A program made the position numbers and the translations under genes. Below are positions 18,543 to 26,727 of a DNA stretch of 64,000 bases, in pieces. Position 1 is the stretch's first letter, and each line of letters starts with the position of its first letter. Below the pieces are notes generated by a model. It was not told the DNA's origin and did not search any database. It was given only the letters and a program-made list of their open reading frames with translations. Source of the DNA: Nitrospirales bacterium (GTDB taxonomy: Bacteria > Nitrospirota > Nitrospiria > Nitrospirales > UBA8639); contig JAHRAQ010000029.1 of NCBI GenBank assembly GCA_020027205.1, forward strand, positions 1 to 64,000, in the 5' to 3' direction.

Positions 18543-18876
18543 CTGCGCACCTCTTCCGTCTGTCGCGCCCGCAAGGCGCGTCCGTTCCGCGCCGCCGGCC
18601 ACGAGTCACAAACCCAAGGCGTTAATTGTAGCCGGACAGGACACGCCCCGCAACGGTCATGGCAAGAGCGGGGCGGCGTCCCGGCGCGTTACGATTTCCG
18701 CATCTCCCGCGGGGGGCGTTTCAAGGTTTGGGGCGGCGACGGGCGCGTCCGGTCCCATTCATCCGTCAGGGGAGCGACCGCCCCGGCCTTGTTCCGCCGA
18801 TGGATCTGCGTGTGAATGCGCGGGGGCGAGGTTTTCGCGGAAGGGTGCGCGTCACCGCGCTGCCGGCGCACTTGAC

Positions 18877-19095
18877 TCATCGCGGGCGCCGTCCGTTTTT
18901 CGACAGGTCTTTGACGGCAAGTTGCAATTCGGATTGAATCATCGCCATCAGCGAGTCACGAAAATTTTTTGCTTTCAGGGCCGCCCGCCATTCTTCCTCG
19001 GTGAGTTTCCTGATGACGGATGCCAGCGTGTCGTGGATCGTCGTCCTGACACTCTCTCGAATGACAGACTTTATTCCGGATCTGGAACGTGACAT
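18877..19095 (-). CDS. Small hypothetical protein
   Basis: A 72-residue basic, probably helical protein starting MSRSRSGIKSVIRESVRTT. A clear GGAAGGAG ribosome-binding site sits about 9 bases upstream of the ATG at 19095, which is why I prefer this start to the open frame further upstream. There is no membrane segment or known motif. It is transcribed divergently from the priA-like gene with a 146-base gap. Function unknown. Confidence 0.55.
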   Translation of the reverse strand: MSRSRSGIKSVIRESVRTTIHDTLASVIRKLTEEEWRAALKAKNFRDSLMAMIQSELQLAVKDLSKNGRRPR

Positions 19096-19241
19096 GAACG
19101 TTTCTCCTTCCCGCAGTGCGGCACCATGGTACAGACCTTGCAAGGCTTCTGTCCACCCGGGTCGACAACCCGGCCACCACACCGCCCGCCACCGCCGTCG
19201 CTGCGTTGTGAGGTCACGGTGCATTTGGCACAATAGCCGTC

Positions 19242-21476
19242 ATGCGCCCCCGCTACGCCGACGTCGCGTTTCCCCCCGGCGCGTCCCGCACATTCACCTA
19301 CCGCATTCCCGCATCATGGCAAGTCCCGCCCACGGTGGGACATTGGGTACTGGCGCCGTTCGGGCCGCGAAGCAAGCCGGGGTTGATTGTCTCCCTTGCC
19401 GATGACGCGAAGCAAGCCGGGGTTCCGCCCGGCCGCATTCGTGAACTGCACGCCCGCCTCGCCGCGTCCCCGCCATGGGCCCCCGACCCCCGTCTCGTCG
19501 ACTTGGCGCAATGGATGGCCGGCTATTATCTGGCGCCGGCCGGCACATGCCTGGCGTTGATCCAGCCGCCGCAACTCCCTTTTCGCGCCGCCACGCGCTG
19601 GCTCATCACCCCACGGGGACAACAACAGTTAAAAACCATGCGGACGGGCACCGCCGCGCACGTCATGCTGACGGCCCTGGACGCGCGACGCAACGGGCTG
19701 GCGCCGTCCACCATCGAGCAACGCCTGAACACCCCGGCCTCGGTAATCCGAAGACTCCACCGGCAACACTGGATTCGGGAACAGCAGGACTGGACCGAAC
19801 GGCCCGCGCCGCCCAATCCCCTCCCGCCGTGGCCCCCCTCCACCACGCCGCCGGCCCCGCTTCACGGCGCCGACGACCACGCCGCGCGGCCGCCGTGGTG
19901 GGCGCGTTTCTGCCGCCATCTGCGGGACGGACAATTCGATGAACTGCTGACCGGCGAGTTGCCGCGCGATCGCGCGACGTTGCTGGTCGACGTCATCCGG
20001 GAAACCATGGCCCGCCGGCGCACGACGCTGGTGATTACGCCGAATATCACCCTGGCGGTCGATCTGGCCGCACAACTCCGTCACGCCGTGGTCGGCCCGG
20101 TCGGAGAGTTTCACGGCGGCCTGTCGGACGCCCGGCGCGGGCAACAGTGGCAGGCCGTCAAACAAGGATGTTACGCCGTGGTCGTGGGTACCCGGTCGGC
20201 GCTGTTCCTTCCGCTCCGCGCGTTGGGATGCGTGTGGGTGGATCACGAAGACGACATCTCCTATAAAGAAGAAGCCGGCCCGCATTACCATGCGCGGGAG
20301 GTCGCGCGAAAACGGGCCTCGCTGGACCATGCCGTTCTCGTGCTGCATTCCCCTCATCCCACGCTGGAGACCGTCGCGCATTTTGCGGAAGACCGCGACG
20401 GAGCCGCCGCGGCGCCGGCGAACCGGAACGCCCCGGCCATTCAGTTGGTCAATCTTCAGGAAACCGCGTTCGGCACGATTTTCTCCGACGCTTTTCTGGC
20501 GGGCCTGGAACAGGCTCTCGCGCACGGCGGCGCCGTCGTCTACCACAATCGCAAAGGCTTTGCCTCGTCCCTGACCTGCCGGGATTGCGGGACGTCGCCG
20601 CAGTGTTCGAGATGTCAGGTGTCGTTCGGACTCCGGCAATCCCGGTTACGGTGTCCCTACTGCGGCCGGCATGAGCCGTTGCCCGCCGTGTGTCCATCGT
20701 GTTCCGGCACGCGGTTGGAACCGTTCGGCTTCGGCACCGAACGCCTCGAAGCGGACCTGCGCCGTCTCTACCCCCATGCCGCCGTCGGACGGTACGACGG
20801 CCACACGATCCGAAACGAAGCCGCCGCGCGCCGCGCCGGAGAACAATTTTCCCGCGGGGAAACGCAAATTCTCGTCGGGACGCAAATGCTCTTTCATGCC
20901 CGGATTGAACCCGTGAGATATCTCGGCATCCCCTACGCGGACGCGGGATTGCACATTCCCGACTTTCGATCCGCCGAACGGGTGTTTCATCATTTGCAAC
21001 AAGCCATGGGGCTGCTCACGCCGGAACTGCCGGGCCGCGCGGTGATGCAAACGCGCCTGCCCGATCATCCCGTGATGCAGGCCGTCGGTCAACAACGGCC
21101 CGGGATTTTTTACGATCAGGAACTGATCTTCCGCGAACACATGGGCTATCCGCCGTTTGGCCACCTCATTCAAGCGCACGTCACCGGCAAAGACGCCGAA
21201 GGCGCCGCCGCCGCGTGGCGGCGTCTCCTTGTCACGGAATTGGAAGGGATGATCGCGCGCGGCGAAACCGGCCTGCCGCCCCACGAGGCCATCCTTGGCC
21301 CTCTGGCCTCGCATGGCCCCGCGCCGCGAGGGCTGCCCCGTTATCATCTGCTGGTGAAATTCAAAGACGGAGTCGTCGGGAGAACACTCGTGCGGCGGAC
21401 GCTGGAGCGGATGACGCACACCCCCGTCGCCCGGCGCGTACGATTCAGCGTCAACGTCGATCCTTCGGACGTCTGA
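19242..21476 (+). CDS. priA: PriA-like primosomal protein N', helicase motifs lost
   Basis: The 744-residue product aligns along the length of PriA, the 3'-5' helicase that restarts replication forks. The N-terminal 3'-binding domain (ADVAFPPGASRTFTYRIP) and the zinc-binding region are kept, with eight cysteines in pairs such as CRDCG, CSRC, CPYC and CPSC (about residues 446-490). The helicase motifs are not kept. Walker A (normally GVTGSGKT) reads LLTGELPRDRATL near residue 235; the DEEH box reads VDHEDDISYKEE near 334; motif III (GSATP) reads LHSPHPTLET near 367; and motif VI (QVAGRAGR) reads QAMGLLTPELPGRA near 585. It is therefore very unlikely to bind or hydrolyse ATP in the usual way. 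The frame is intact over 2.2 kb, so the protein is probably still used, perhaps as a DNA-binding or DnaT/DnaB-loading scaffold. Confidence 0.85.
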   Translation: MRPRYADVAFPPGASRTFTYRIPASWQVPPTVGHWVLAPFGPRSKPGLIVSLADDAKQAGVPPGRIRELHARLAASPPWAPDPRLVDLAQWMAGYYLAPAGTCLALIQPPQLPFRAATRWLITPRGQQQLKTMRTGTAAHVMLTALDARRNGLAPSTIEQRLNTPASVIRRLHRQHWIREQQDWTERPAPPNPLPPWPPSTTPPAPLHGADDHAARPPWWARFCRHLRDGQFDELLTGELPRDRATLLVDVIRETMARRRTTLVITPNITLAVDLAAQLRHAVVGPVGEFHGGLSDARRGQQWQAVKQGCYAVVVGTRSALFLPLRALGCVWVDHEDDISYKEEAGPHYHAREVARKRASLDHAVLVLHSPHPTLETVAHFAEDRDGAAAAPANRNAPAIQLVNLQETAFGTIFSDAFLAGLEQALAHGGAVVYHNRKGFASSLTCRDCGTSPQCSRCQVSFGLRQSRLRCPYCGRHEPLPAVCPSCSGTRLEPFGFGTERLEADLRRLYPHAAVGRYDGHTIRNEAAARRAGEQFSRGETQILVGTQMLFHARIEPVRYLGIPYADAGLHIPDFRSAERVFHHLQQAMGLLTPELPGRAVMQTRLPDHPVMQAVGQQRPGIFYDQELIFREHMGYPPFGHLIQAHVTGKDAEGAAAAWRRLLVTELEGMIARGETGLPPHEAILGPLASHGPAPRGLPRYHLLVKFKDGVVGRTLVRRTLERMTHTPVARRVRFSVNVDPSDV

Positions 21477-21550
21477 CAAACGACGAACTTGTGACGTGCG
21501 CCGCGCCTGACGACACCCGCTCACCCGTCACCGGGTCACACCGCCGGCGG

Positions 21551-21973
21551 TCAGGATTGTTTCCGGCGTTTGGCTTTGGCCTGATTCGGCGTCAGGGGAG
21601 CCGCAACACGGTCGGGATGAATTCGACGATACAAACCATACGCAAAAGTGAGCCAGAAAATCCCCGACAGCCCCCCAAACAGCACGGCGGTAAAAACTTC
21701 GCGCATGGCATCCAGCGGCGGTTCCGCGCCCAGCGACCGGAGTTCGATCACCAGCGGCACCGGCCACGCCAGACTTTCAAGGCCCAACAACACGGTGGCC
21801 CACATCCACACATGCGCCGCACCGGAACACATTTTCGCAAACACCACCGTCAGCCCGACCACCGCCGCCGCCATCACGACAACGGAAAGCCCGCCGGCCA
21901 GCAGCCACAACCCTCCGGCCACCGCCATGGCGCCGAGGACGGCATTGATCAGAAATTTCAGCGAATACGGCAT
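21551..21973 (-). CDS. Hypothetical membrane protein
   Basis: A 140-residue protein with about four predicted membrane segments (approximately residues 5-30, 32-50, 57-78 and 92-112) and a basic C-terminal tail (KAKRRKQS). I see no family motif. The start at 21973 (MPYSLKFLINAVLG) places a membrane segment near the N-terminus; upstream in-frame starts add a cysteine- and arginine-rich tail that reads into the degraded region. It is convergent with priA. Function unknown. Confidence 0.55.
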   Translation of the reverse strand: MPYSLKFLINAVLGAMAVAGGLWLLAGGLSVVVMAAAVVGLTVVFAKMCSGAAHVWMWATVLLGLESLAWPVPLVIELRSLGAEPPLDAMREVFTAVLFGGLSGIFWLTFAYGLYRRIHPDRVAAPLTPNQAKAKRRKQS

Positions 21974-21989
21974 CGGCAGGCCCCGACGC

Positions 21990-22124
21990 TCACGCGGCCC
22001 GCATCTCCGCATGACGCGCGAGAATATTCTTAATGTCACTCGGTGTGCTGGATACGTCCCATGACCATTGTCTGAAACCGCCATGTCTGTTCACGGTTTT
22101 AACCCATTTTCGTAGAGAATAAAA
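21990..22124 (-). pseudogene. Remnant of restriction endonuclease C-terminus
   Basis: The minus strand reads FYSLRKWVKTVNRHGGF followed by RQWSWDVSS and ends soon after. This resembles the C-terminal end of large type III-like (BPTD_3080-type) restriction endonucleases, in which a Trp-Val-x-x-Val-Asn-x-His-Gly motif occurs near the end; this is from memory of the family. The bulk of the enzyme is missing, and its putative N-terminal piece lies at 23186-23473 on the same strand, with unrelated sequence between. The call is tentative. Confidence 0.4.
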
Positions 22125-22246
22125 GGGTCGTGCCGATATCATACCCACTGTGTGCTGCGCAAAAAAAATTCCGCCCCGCGGATTGCGGCATGTGTGCCCG
22201 TTGTAGTGCACGTCCACCCCGCTCACCCTTAGAATGTGCTCACTGA

Positions 22247-22474
22247 TTAATGCGCGACAATGAATTCCACGGCTTTATCGAGAGTTCGTGTCCAAATGCA
22301 CGGGGTTTTTGTCACGTTGTACACGACAAAATTCTCGCATGTGATGGCCTTACGGGTCATAACATCCCAGAACGTCGCCGACACGTCAACGTCGACAATG
22401 ATGGCGGTACGGGAGTTCGGCGGGTTGACTTGTGTAGGTACGGAAAACCTTTTCCAAACTTCCCGCCGCTCCAT
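22247..22474 (-). CDS. Possible small protein
   Basis: A 75-residue frame starting MERREVWKRF and containing TAIIVDVDVSATFWDVMTR looks more protein-like than the other frames of this AT-richer stretch. No ribosome-binding site is clear, and plus-strand frames overlap it. It lies between the two restriction-enzyme remnants, so it may be an insertion into that locus. The rest of 22125-22748 shows nothing I can interpret. Confidence 0.3.
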   Translation of the reverse strand: MERREVWKRFSVPTQVNPPNSRTAIIVDVDVSATFWDVMTRKAITCENFVVYNVTKTPCIWTRTLDKAVEFIVAH

Positions 22475-22718
22475 GCTTTTTCGGGGGCACACTTGTCAAC
22501 GTTTTTTTATTGCATCTGGCCACGGCAGGGTACGTGTACATATCGATAAAACCGTATTGTTGATACATCGGCGTCACCGAGGAATCGACCTCGAAAAACT
22601 AAACTGCGTTTTTTGTTAACGTGCGAATGCGGTTTCAGCTAGAGGTGTCCATACGCTATCTGCTCCTTTTGCGGGGCTTTGCATTGCGCCGGCCCTCACA
22701 GACAGGAATTAAAACGAC

Positions 22719-22753
22719 AATGACACGCCTCCAGCATCGGGGGCGTTGTCATT
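22719..22753 (-). terminator. Probable intrinsic terminator after the 22.7-kb lipoprotein gene
   Basis: AATGACA-CGCC at 22719-22729 pairs with GGCG-TGTCATT at 22742-22753, apart from one bulge, giving a stem of about 11-12 bp. On the minus strand it is followed by GTCGTTTTAATT. The stem overlaps the stop codon of the lipoprotein gene. Confidence 0.55.
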
Positions 22754-23087
22754 CAATCGATTGTTCCTTTTTCCTGTTGTTAATCAATTGTTGTTTCTTC
22801 TTCCATCTTTCCGGGGCTGAGAGTTCCCCCTCCCTTAAAAACTCAAAAACGTAGCCCTTGATGTACATGCATTTCATGACGTATTCGTCTCGCAAACGAT
22901 CCGAGCTACCGTCGAGTCTATAGCGAATAAACACCCACGCATCCCGCCGACATTTGCCCTCGTCGGCCTTGGTTTGCGCCGATGGCCAATCGGGATCCGT
23001 GGGATGATAATACGCCAGTTTTACCGACGCGCATCCAGCACCCAGCAGAACACACAGGACACCAGCAGCCACAAATCGCGTTATCAT
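22749..23087 (-). CDS. Small lipoprotein, unknown function
   Basis: A 112-residue lipoprotein. MITRFVAAGVLCVLLGAGC is a clear signal peptide with lipobox LGAGC, and a GGAGGCGGGG ribosome-binding site lies just before the ATG at 23087. The mature part is polar, contains two further cysteines (KCRRD, KCMYIKGY) and ends in a strongly basic, glutamine-rich tail. It is less GC-rich than the core genes and sits among remnants of the restriction locus, so it may have come with later insertions. No family recognised. Confidence 0.6.
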   Translation of the reverse strand: MITRFVAAGVLCVLLGAGCASVKLAYYHPTDPDWPSAQTKADEGKCRRDAWVFIRYRLDGSSDRLRDEYVMKCMYIKGYVFEFLREGELSAPERWKKKQQLINNRKKEQSIE

Positions 23088-23185
23088 TCCCCGCCTCCGT
23101 TTCACGTTGTCCACGTTGCGTCTCCCCTCGACTTGTTTATACCGATGACTTGGTCAAGGTACCATGTTCTGGTCATTCATTCCCA

Positions 23186-23473
23186 TCATTCACACACCAC
23201 CGAAACTCCTGTATGTCCACCGCAACTTCCTTGCACATAACGCGATGCATGACCTGCCTGCCCATGTTGTCGCTGATAGATTTTATTGGCAAGCGCCAAC
23301 TCAACAAAAATCCCCTTGTCCTGATATGGCTTTACCTTCGGGTCGGCCACCATGTAACCAGCCTCACGGTGGCCTTCCACAAGATTAGGTGTGGCACTTT
23401 CTTCAAAAAACTTCCAATGCCGGGAGGACTTGCAGTAGGGGGTAGTGATGATGAGGGACTTGGGTTTGGACAT
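23186..23473 (-). pseudogene. Remnant of restriction endonuclease N-terminus
   Basis: The frame begins SKPKSLIITTPYCKSSRHW and continues FFEESATPNLVEGHREAGY, which resembles the first 60-70 residues of BPTD_3080-type restriction endonucleases (a DEAD/DEAH type III-like family; recognition from memory). Homology appears to stop around IYQR, after which the frame runs into unrelated residues and ends. No helicase or nuclease domain follows, so the gene is truncated. The AlbA_2 gene lies 31 bases upstream in the transcription direction, the place where the restriction gene would be expected. Confidence 0.5.
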
Positions 23474-23504
23474 CTCCGGCAATGCGCTCATACGGACAAT
23501 TCAA

Positions 23505-24701
23505 TCATTTCCTTTTCCAGATGGTGACTTTGAAATAATCTTCGGTAGCATCAAAGTCCGGCTCTCTGCCGGTATGTTTCAATGTTTCCGGGATAACCGT
23601 ATGACGAATACCCATCCCCCGGTCATCCAGAAATTTATAGTCGCGCAGAATTCGTACAATGTTTGTGTTTCTGGGAGTTTGCTGACCTGCTTTAATTTTT
23701 TCAACGGTCATTCCGTTCGGAAGCGCACCCGGACTATTGACTTCCAACCGGTCGCTGAAAACCGTCAGGTGAACATCGTTCTGTTTTGTCCAGTCACGGT
23801 GCGCAAACGCGTTGACGAGCAACTCACGGATAGCCTCAACCGGATAATCCCAATGGCGCTTTCGTTGCATGCCTTCCAACTTTTCTTTGCTGATATGAGG
23901 TTGTAAATAAGCAAGGACATGGCTGGGCAAAGACCGCTCAATAAAATCTTTTCCCCTGTCTTGTATGCCAACGAAAGGAATGTTCAAAACTTCGTCAAGA
24001 TTGGCATTGTAATCCACGTCAGTGCCGGGATACACCAACAGGCGGATACCCGCTTGAGGAAGCCTGCGGTGCGGGTCTTTGGCAAACAACAGATAGGAAA
24101 AATAACTGCAATACAGGGAGCCTTCCTCGCCGACCAAAAAATTTCTGTTCATCAACAATTTGCACCAATCCGATACTTTCTTTTCGCCAAGAATGTCAAC
24201 AAAATATCCCCGGTAACGGCGGTCATCCAACTCGTCCACATGCGATCCGTGTATCGGAAATTTCTCCGCCGATACCAGTCCACCGGACTCAAACAGCCGC
24301 GCCTGTTGCTCGCGCGATGCCAACTGACACGTATCGCCATAACGAACATAGACATCTTCACGATTATCATGGCGAACGCAATAGGGCTTTGCCGTTCCCA
24401 TCGGAACGGTCAGCACCACAACTTTTTTGTCATCTACCATGATTTCTTCGTAGTCAGGAAGTATATGCGGGTGAACAAACCTGCCGACCACACCATCCAT
24501 CACCCACGCTTGCAGATTTTTACGGCTTGTCCCGCTTATTGTGCGGTCATCATCCACCCCCAACAAAATGCGTCCGCCGTTCATATTGACAAACGATACG
24601 ATTTCCTTTGCCAGAGCTTCGGGGCGGATATCGTCGCGCTTGAATTCCAACTTTGCGCCTTCGCCATGATTCAGGAGTTCGTAAAAATCGCTCGTCAGCA
24701 T
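23505..24701 (-). CDS. AlbA_2 (Schlafen-type) domain protein with C-terminal ATPase-like domain
   Basis: A 398-residue intact protein. The N-terminal AlbA_2 domain is shown by GEGAKLEFKRDDIRPEALAK, then IVSFVNMNGGRILLGVDDD (residues about 13-55). The C-terminal part has the HATPase_c_4 pattern VEAIRELLVNAFAHRDW near 290-306, VFSDRLEVNSPGALP near 315-329 and DRGMGIR near 360. Such proteins are often annotated as transcriptional regulators or RNA/DNA-binding accessory factors and occur within type III-like restriction-modification loci. It overlaps the HEPN gene upstream by 7 bases, so the two are translated together. The island is clearly less GC-rich than the flanking genome, consistent with acquisition by transfer. 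Both neighbours that would complete a restriction system are broken. Confidence 0.8.
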   Translation of the reverse strand: MLTSDFYELLNHGEGAKLEFKRDDIRPEALAKEIVSFVNMNGGRILLGVDDDRTISGTSRKNLQAWVMDGVVGRFVHPHILPDYEEIMVDDKKVVVLTVPMGTAKPYCVRHDNREDVYVRYGDTCQLASREQQARLFESGGLVSAEKFPIHGSHVDELDDRRYRGYFVDILGEKKVSDWCKLLMNRNFLVGEEGSLYCSYFSYLLFAKDPHRRLPQAGIRLLVYPGTDVDYNANLDEVLNIPFVGIQDRGKDFIERSLPSHVLAYLQPHISKEKLEGMQRKRHWDYPVEAIRELLVNAFAHRDWTKQNDVHLTVFSDRLEVNSPGALPNGMTVEKIKAGQQTPRNTNIVRILRDYKFLDDRGMGIRHTVIPETLKHTGREPDFDATEDYFKVTIWKRK

Positions 24702-25927
24702 TGTTCAGAACCTGTGATCTTGCTTAACTTCCCTCCAAGTATCAATTCCTTCCAGTCAATCATATTGGGCGTTTCCATTCTCTTACAAACAATTTTTTCT
24801 GCCAGAGCGATGTATGCATCAATACACACATCAGATATTGGGCCTAAATCGCCGCTGTGCACGACTTGGCTTCTATTGTCATAGAGACCCTTTAGTTGAT
24901 TATATGTATTTTCGCGTTGCTGATAATCACCACCAATAAGCCAACTCCCTCGCAGGCGAAATGTCAGAGAAAGTTGATCATTACGTGAATTGTCGTCAAG
25001 CATGAGCATTTCCAAGGCTATACACAGATCAATGATTTTTTCATTCGTGTTACTGCGCCTCTTTGCTTGAGACAAGTATGACAAAGAAATGGTTATGCGT
25101 TTTCTGATTTTGTCAGGCAAGTCGTTATATTGTTCTATAAGTTCATTGAGTTGGTCAGAAATATTAGGGGCCAATGTTGACACATTGTATCCCAAAACAT
25201 CATGCAGTATTCTATTGCCACCTGAACCACAGAACGGCCCCATTGGCATTTCAGGGTCCATATATCCTGTGCGCAGATAAGAGGCACAGGAGACACCACT
25301 AATAACATTGAGTAAAGTTATAACCTTTTCAATAAGCATTTGCGATTTTGTAATAGGGTCATTGCATTGTCTTCTGTTTCGATCATCATAAAATGCTCGG
25401 CGGTCCATTATTTTTTTTGATTGGCAGACATGCGTGACCGCCGCCATTGGTGCAGGAATATCATTTCCGCCGATTTGCCTCGAACTCACAAGAAAATGCT
25501 CCCTATCTATTGATTTGGGCATTTTTTCGATAGGAACAATGCGAACACCGTTCCCTAATTCAATGGTTTGGTCCACTTGAATTCCCATCACCCAAGTTGT
25601 GGCCATTACAGAAATTGTTTCCGAATCCAAAAACTTATTTAAGCTGTGCTTCGCATTCTCAACACCGTATTGATGACATGCCCACAAGAACCACATGCCT
25701 AAATGTTCGGCTCTGAATATAGAATAGTGGCTTCCAGAAAGAATATAGTGCGTGCCCAACGCCTTTACTCTCGGGTCATCTTTGATTTCCGTTAGTATCG
25801 TTGCGTTTTCGGAATCTCTGATAAGATTAAAATAATGGACTTTGCAGAATTCGAGTTCGGACAGTTGCCCTAATTGCCTTTTTGATGGTTTTGGAAGTTT
25901 TGAAATAGCACGACCGTCTATATTCAT
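24695..25927 (-). CDS. HEPN-domain protein (Apea-like)
   Basis: A 410-residue soluble protein. The C-terminal third has the HEPN hallmark R-x4-H in YDNRSQVVHSGDLG (Arg352 and His357), preceded by KIIDLCIALEMLML and TFRLRGSWLI, as in Apea-like HEPN proteins. Many HEPN proteins with this motif are metal-independent RNases in toxin-antitoxin, abortive-infection and restriction contexts. The N-terminal 250 residues match no family I know. The gene is AT-rich (about 42% GC by eye), overlaps the AlbA_2 gene by 7 bases and lies downstream of a broken methyltransferase gene. The ribosome-binding site is weak. The HEPN call rests on the motif and its context; RNase activity is inference. Confidence 0.65.
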   Translation of the reverse strand: MNIDGRAISKLPKPSKRQLGQLSELEFCKVHYFNLIRDSENATILTEIKDDPRVKALGTHYILSGSHYSIFRAEHLGMWFLWACHQYGVENAKHSLNKFLDSETISVMATTWVMGIQVDQTIELGNGVRIVPIEKMPKSIDREHFLVSSRQIGGNDIPAPMAAVTHVCQSKKIMDRRAFYDDRNRRQCNDPITKSQMLIEKVITLLNVISGVSCASYLRTGYMDPEMPMGPFCGSGGNRILHDVLGYNVSTLAPNISDQLNELIEQYNDLPDKIRKRITISLSYLSQAKRRSNTNEKIIDLCIALEMLMLDDNSRNDQLSLTFRLRGSWLIGGDYQQRENTYNQLKGLYDNRSQVVHSGDLGPISDVCIDAYIALAEKIVCKRMETPNMIDWKELILGGKLSKITGSEQC

Positions 25928-25973
25928 TTTACAACCCTATAAACCGAAAAATCAGACACTCTTCCCCCGCCCA

Positions 25974-26621
25974 TCATCCCACTCCCACCACACGCAAACT
26001 CTCCACATCCCCGTCATCCACAATCTTCACCGCCACCCGCCAGTTATCTCCCAAATCAAACGCCAGCGACACCACCCCACGATACGCCTCAATCAATCCC
26101 TCGTCCACCTCCGCCGCTAAACTTTTTATCAGGCGGACCAGCCCGCTTTTGTTGTCGGCCATGAGATAAAATACCAGGCTTGGGTATAGACTCCGGCCTT
26201 CGTAGTCTGTGTCCAGTAGCCACACGGCGATTTTGCTTGCACCGCCGCTTTCTAATTTTCCGGTTTTTGTGTCGAAATAATCAAAGCCTTTGACTTCCAC
26301 ATCCCATTTGCCCGCGTCGTCACCGGTGGAGATTTTTCGCGATTCCACTTCCGGTTGCCCGATCAATCAAAAACTCTCATCGCTTGCGCGTTTTTTCTTC
26401 AGGTCGTCAGTCTGCATATCGGCGTTCATCTGCATTTTTAGCATCTTGACGCCGGGCCAGTTGGTCTCGTCAATGTCTTTTGCCGCTTCGGGGTCAAACT
26501 GAAATGTCGCGAAGGCAATCATTTCCGGTTTTGGCTTTAGTTTGCCATGCGTTTGTGGCATCATCCCGCGTTCGGCCTGCTTCCTCGTCGCCGGCGAGCG
26601 TGTGGTTTTTCTGGTTGCCAT
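25974..26621 (-). pseudogene. Broken DNA methyltransferase (type III-like Mod), internal deletion and in-frame TGA
   Basis: Two minus-strand frames are in register and separated only by one TGA at 26369-26367. The upstream part ends KKKRASDESF and the downstream part begins LIGQPEVESRK. In the family as I remember it, a Trp stands between these (SFWLIGQP), so TGG has become TGA. The C-terminal piece (DVEVKGFDYFDTKTGK, AVWLLDTDYEGRSLYP, RVAVKIVDD) matches the end of site-specific adenine methyltransferases of about 900-1000 residues. Upstream, MATRKTTRSPATRK at 26621 looks like the N-terminal tail of such an enzyme, joined to the C-terminal part with the whole catalytic region missing. It can have no methylation activity. 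Confidence 0.6.
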
Positions 26622-26727
26622 TGTTTCCGTGCCGGTGGGACATTGCCTGCCCACACCACTATACACCACATGCCGAGGCTTTGGAAATCACGCAACGCGA
26701 TACATGTGTGGCGGGGGACGACCCCTG

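Noticed and set aside
18689-18880. A 63-residue minus-strand frame that overlaps the stop of the small gene at 18877 by 4 bases
   Set aside because: The ATGA overlap is suggestive, but the composition is that of a random GC-rich frame and no motif or conserved feature is visible.
26367-26369. TGA as a recoded codon (selenocysteine or tryptophan) in the methyltransferase
   Set aside because: The catalytic core is missing, no SECIS-like hairpin is apparent, and all other genes use TGA as a stop, so a dead gene is the simpler reading.
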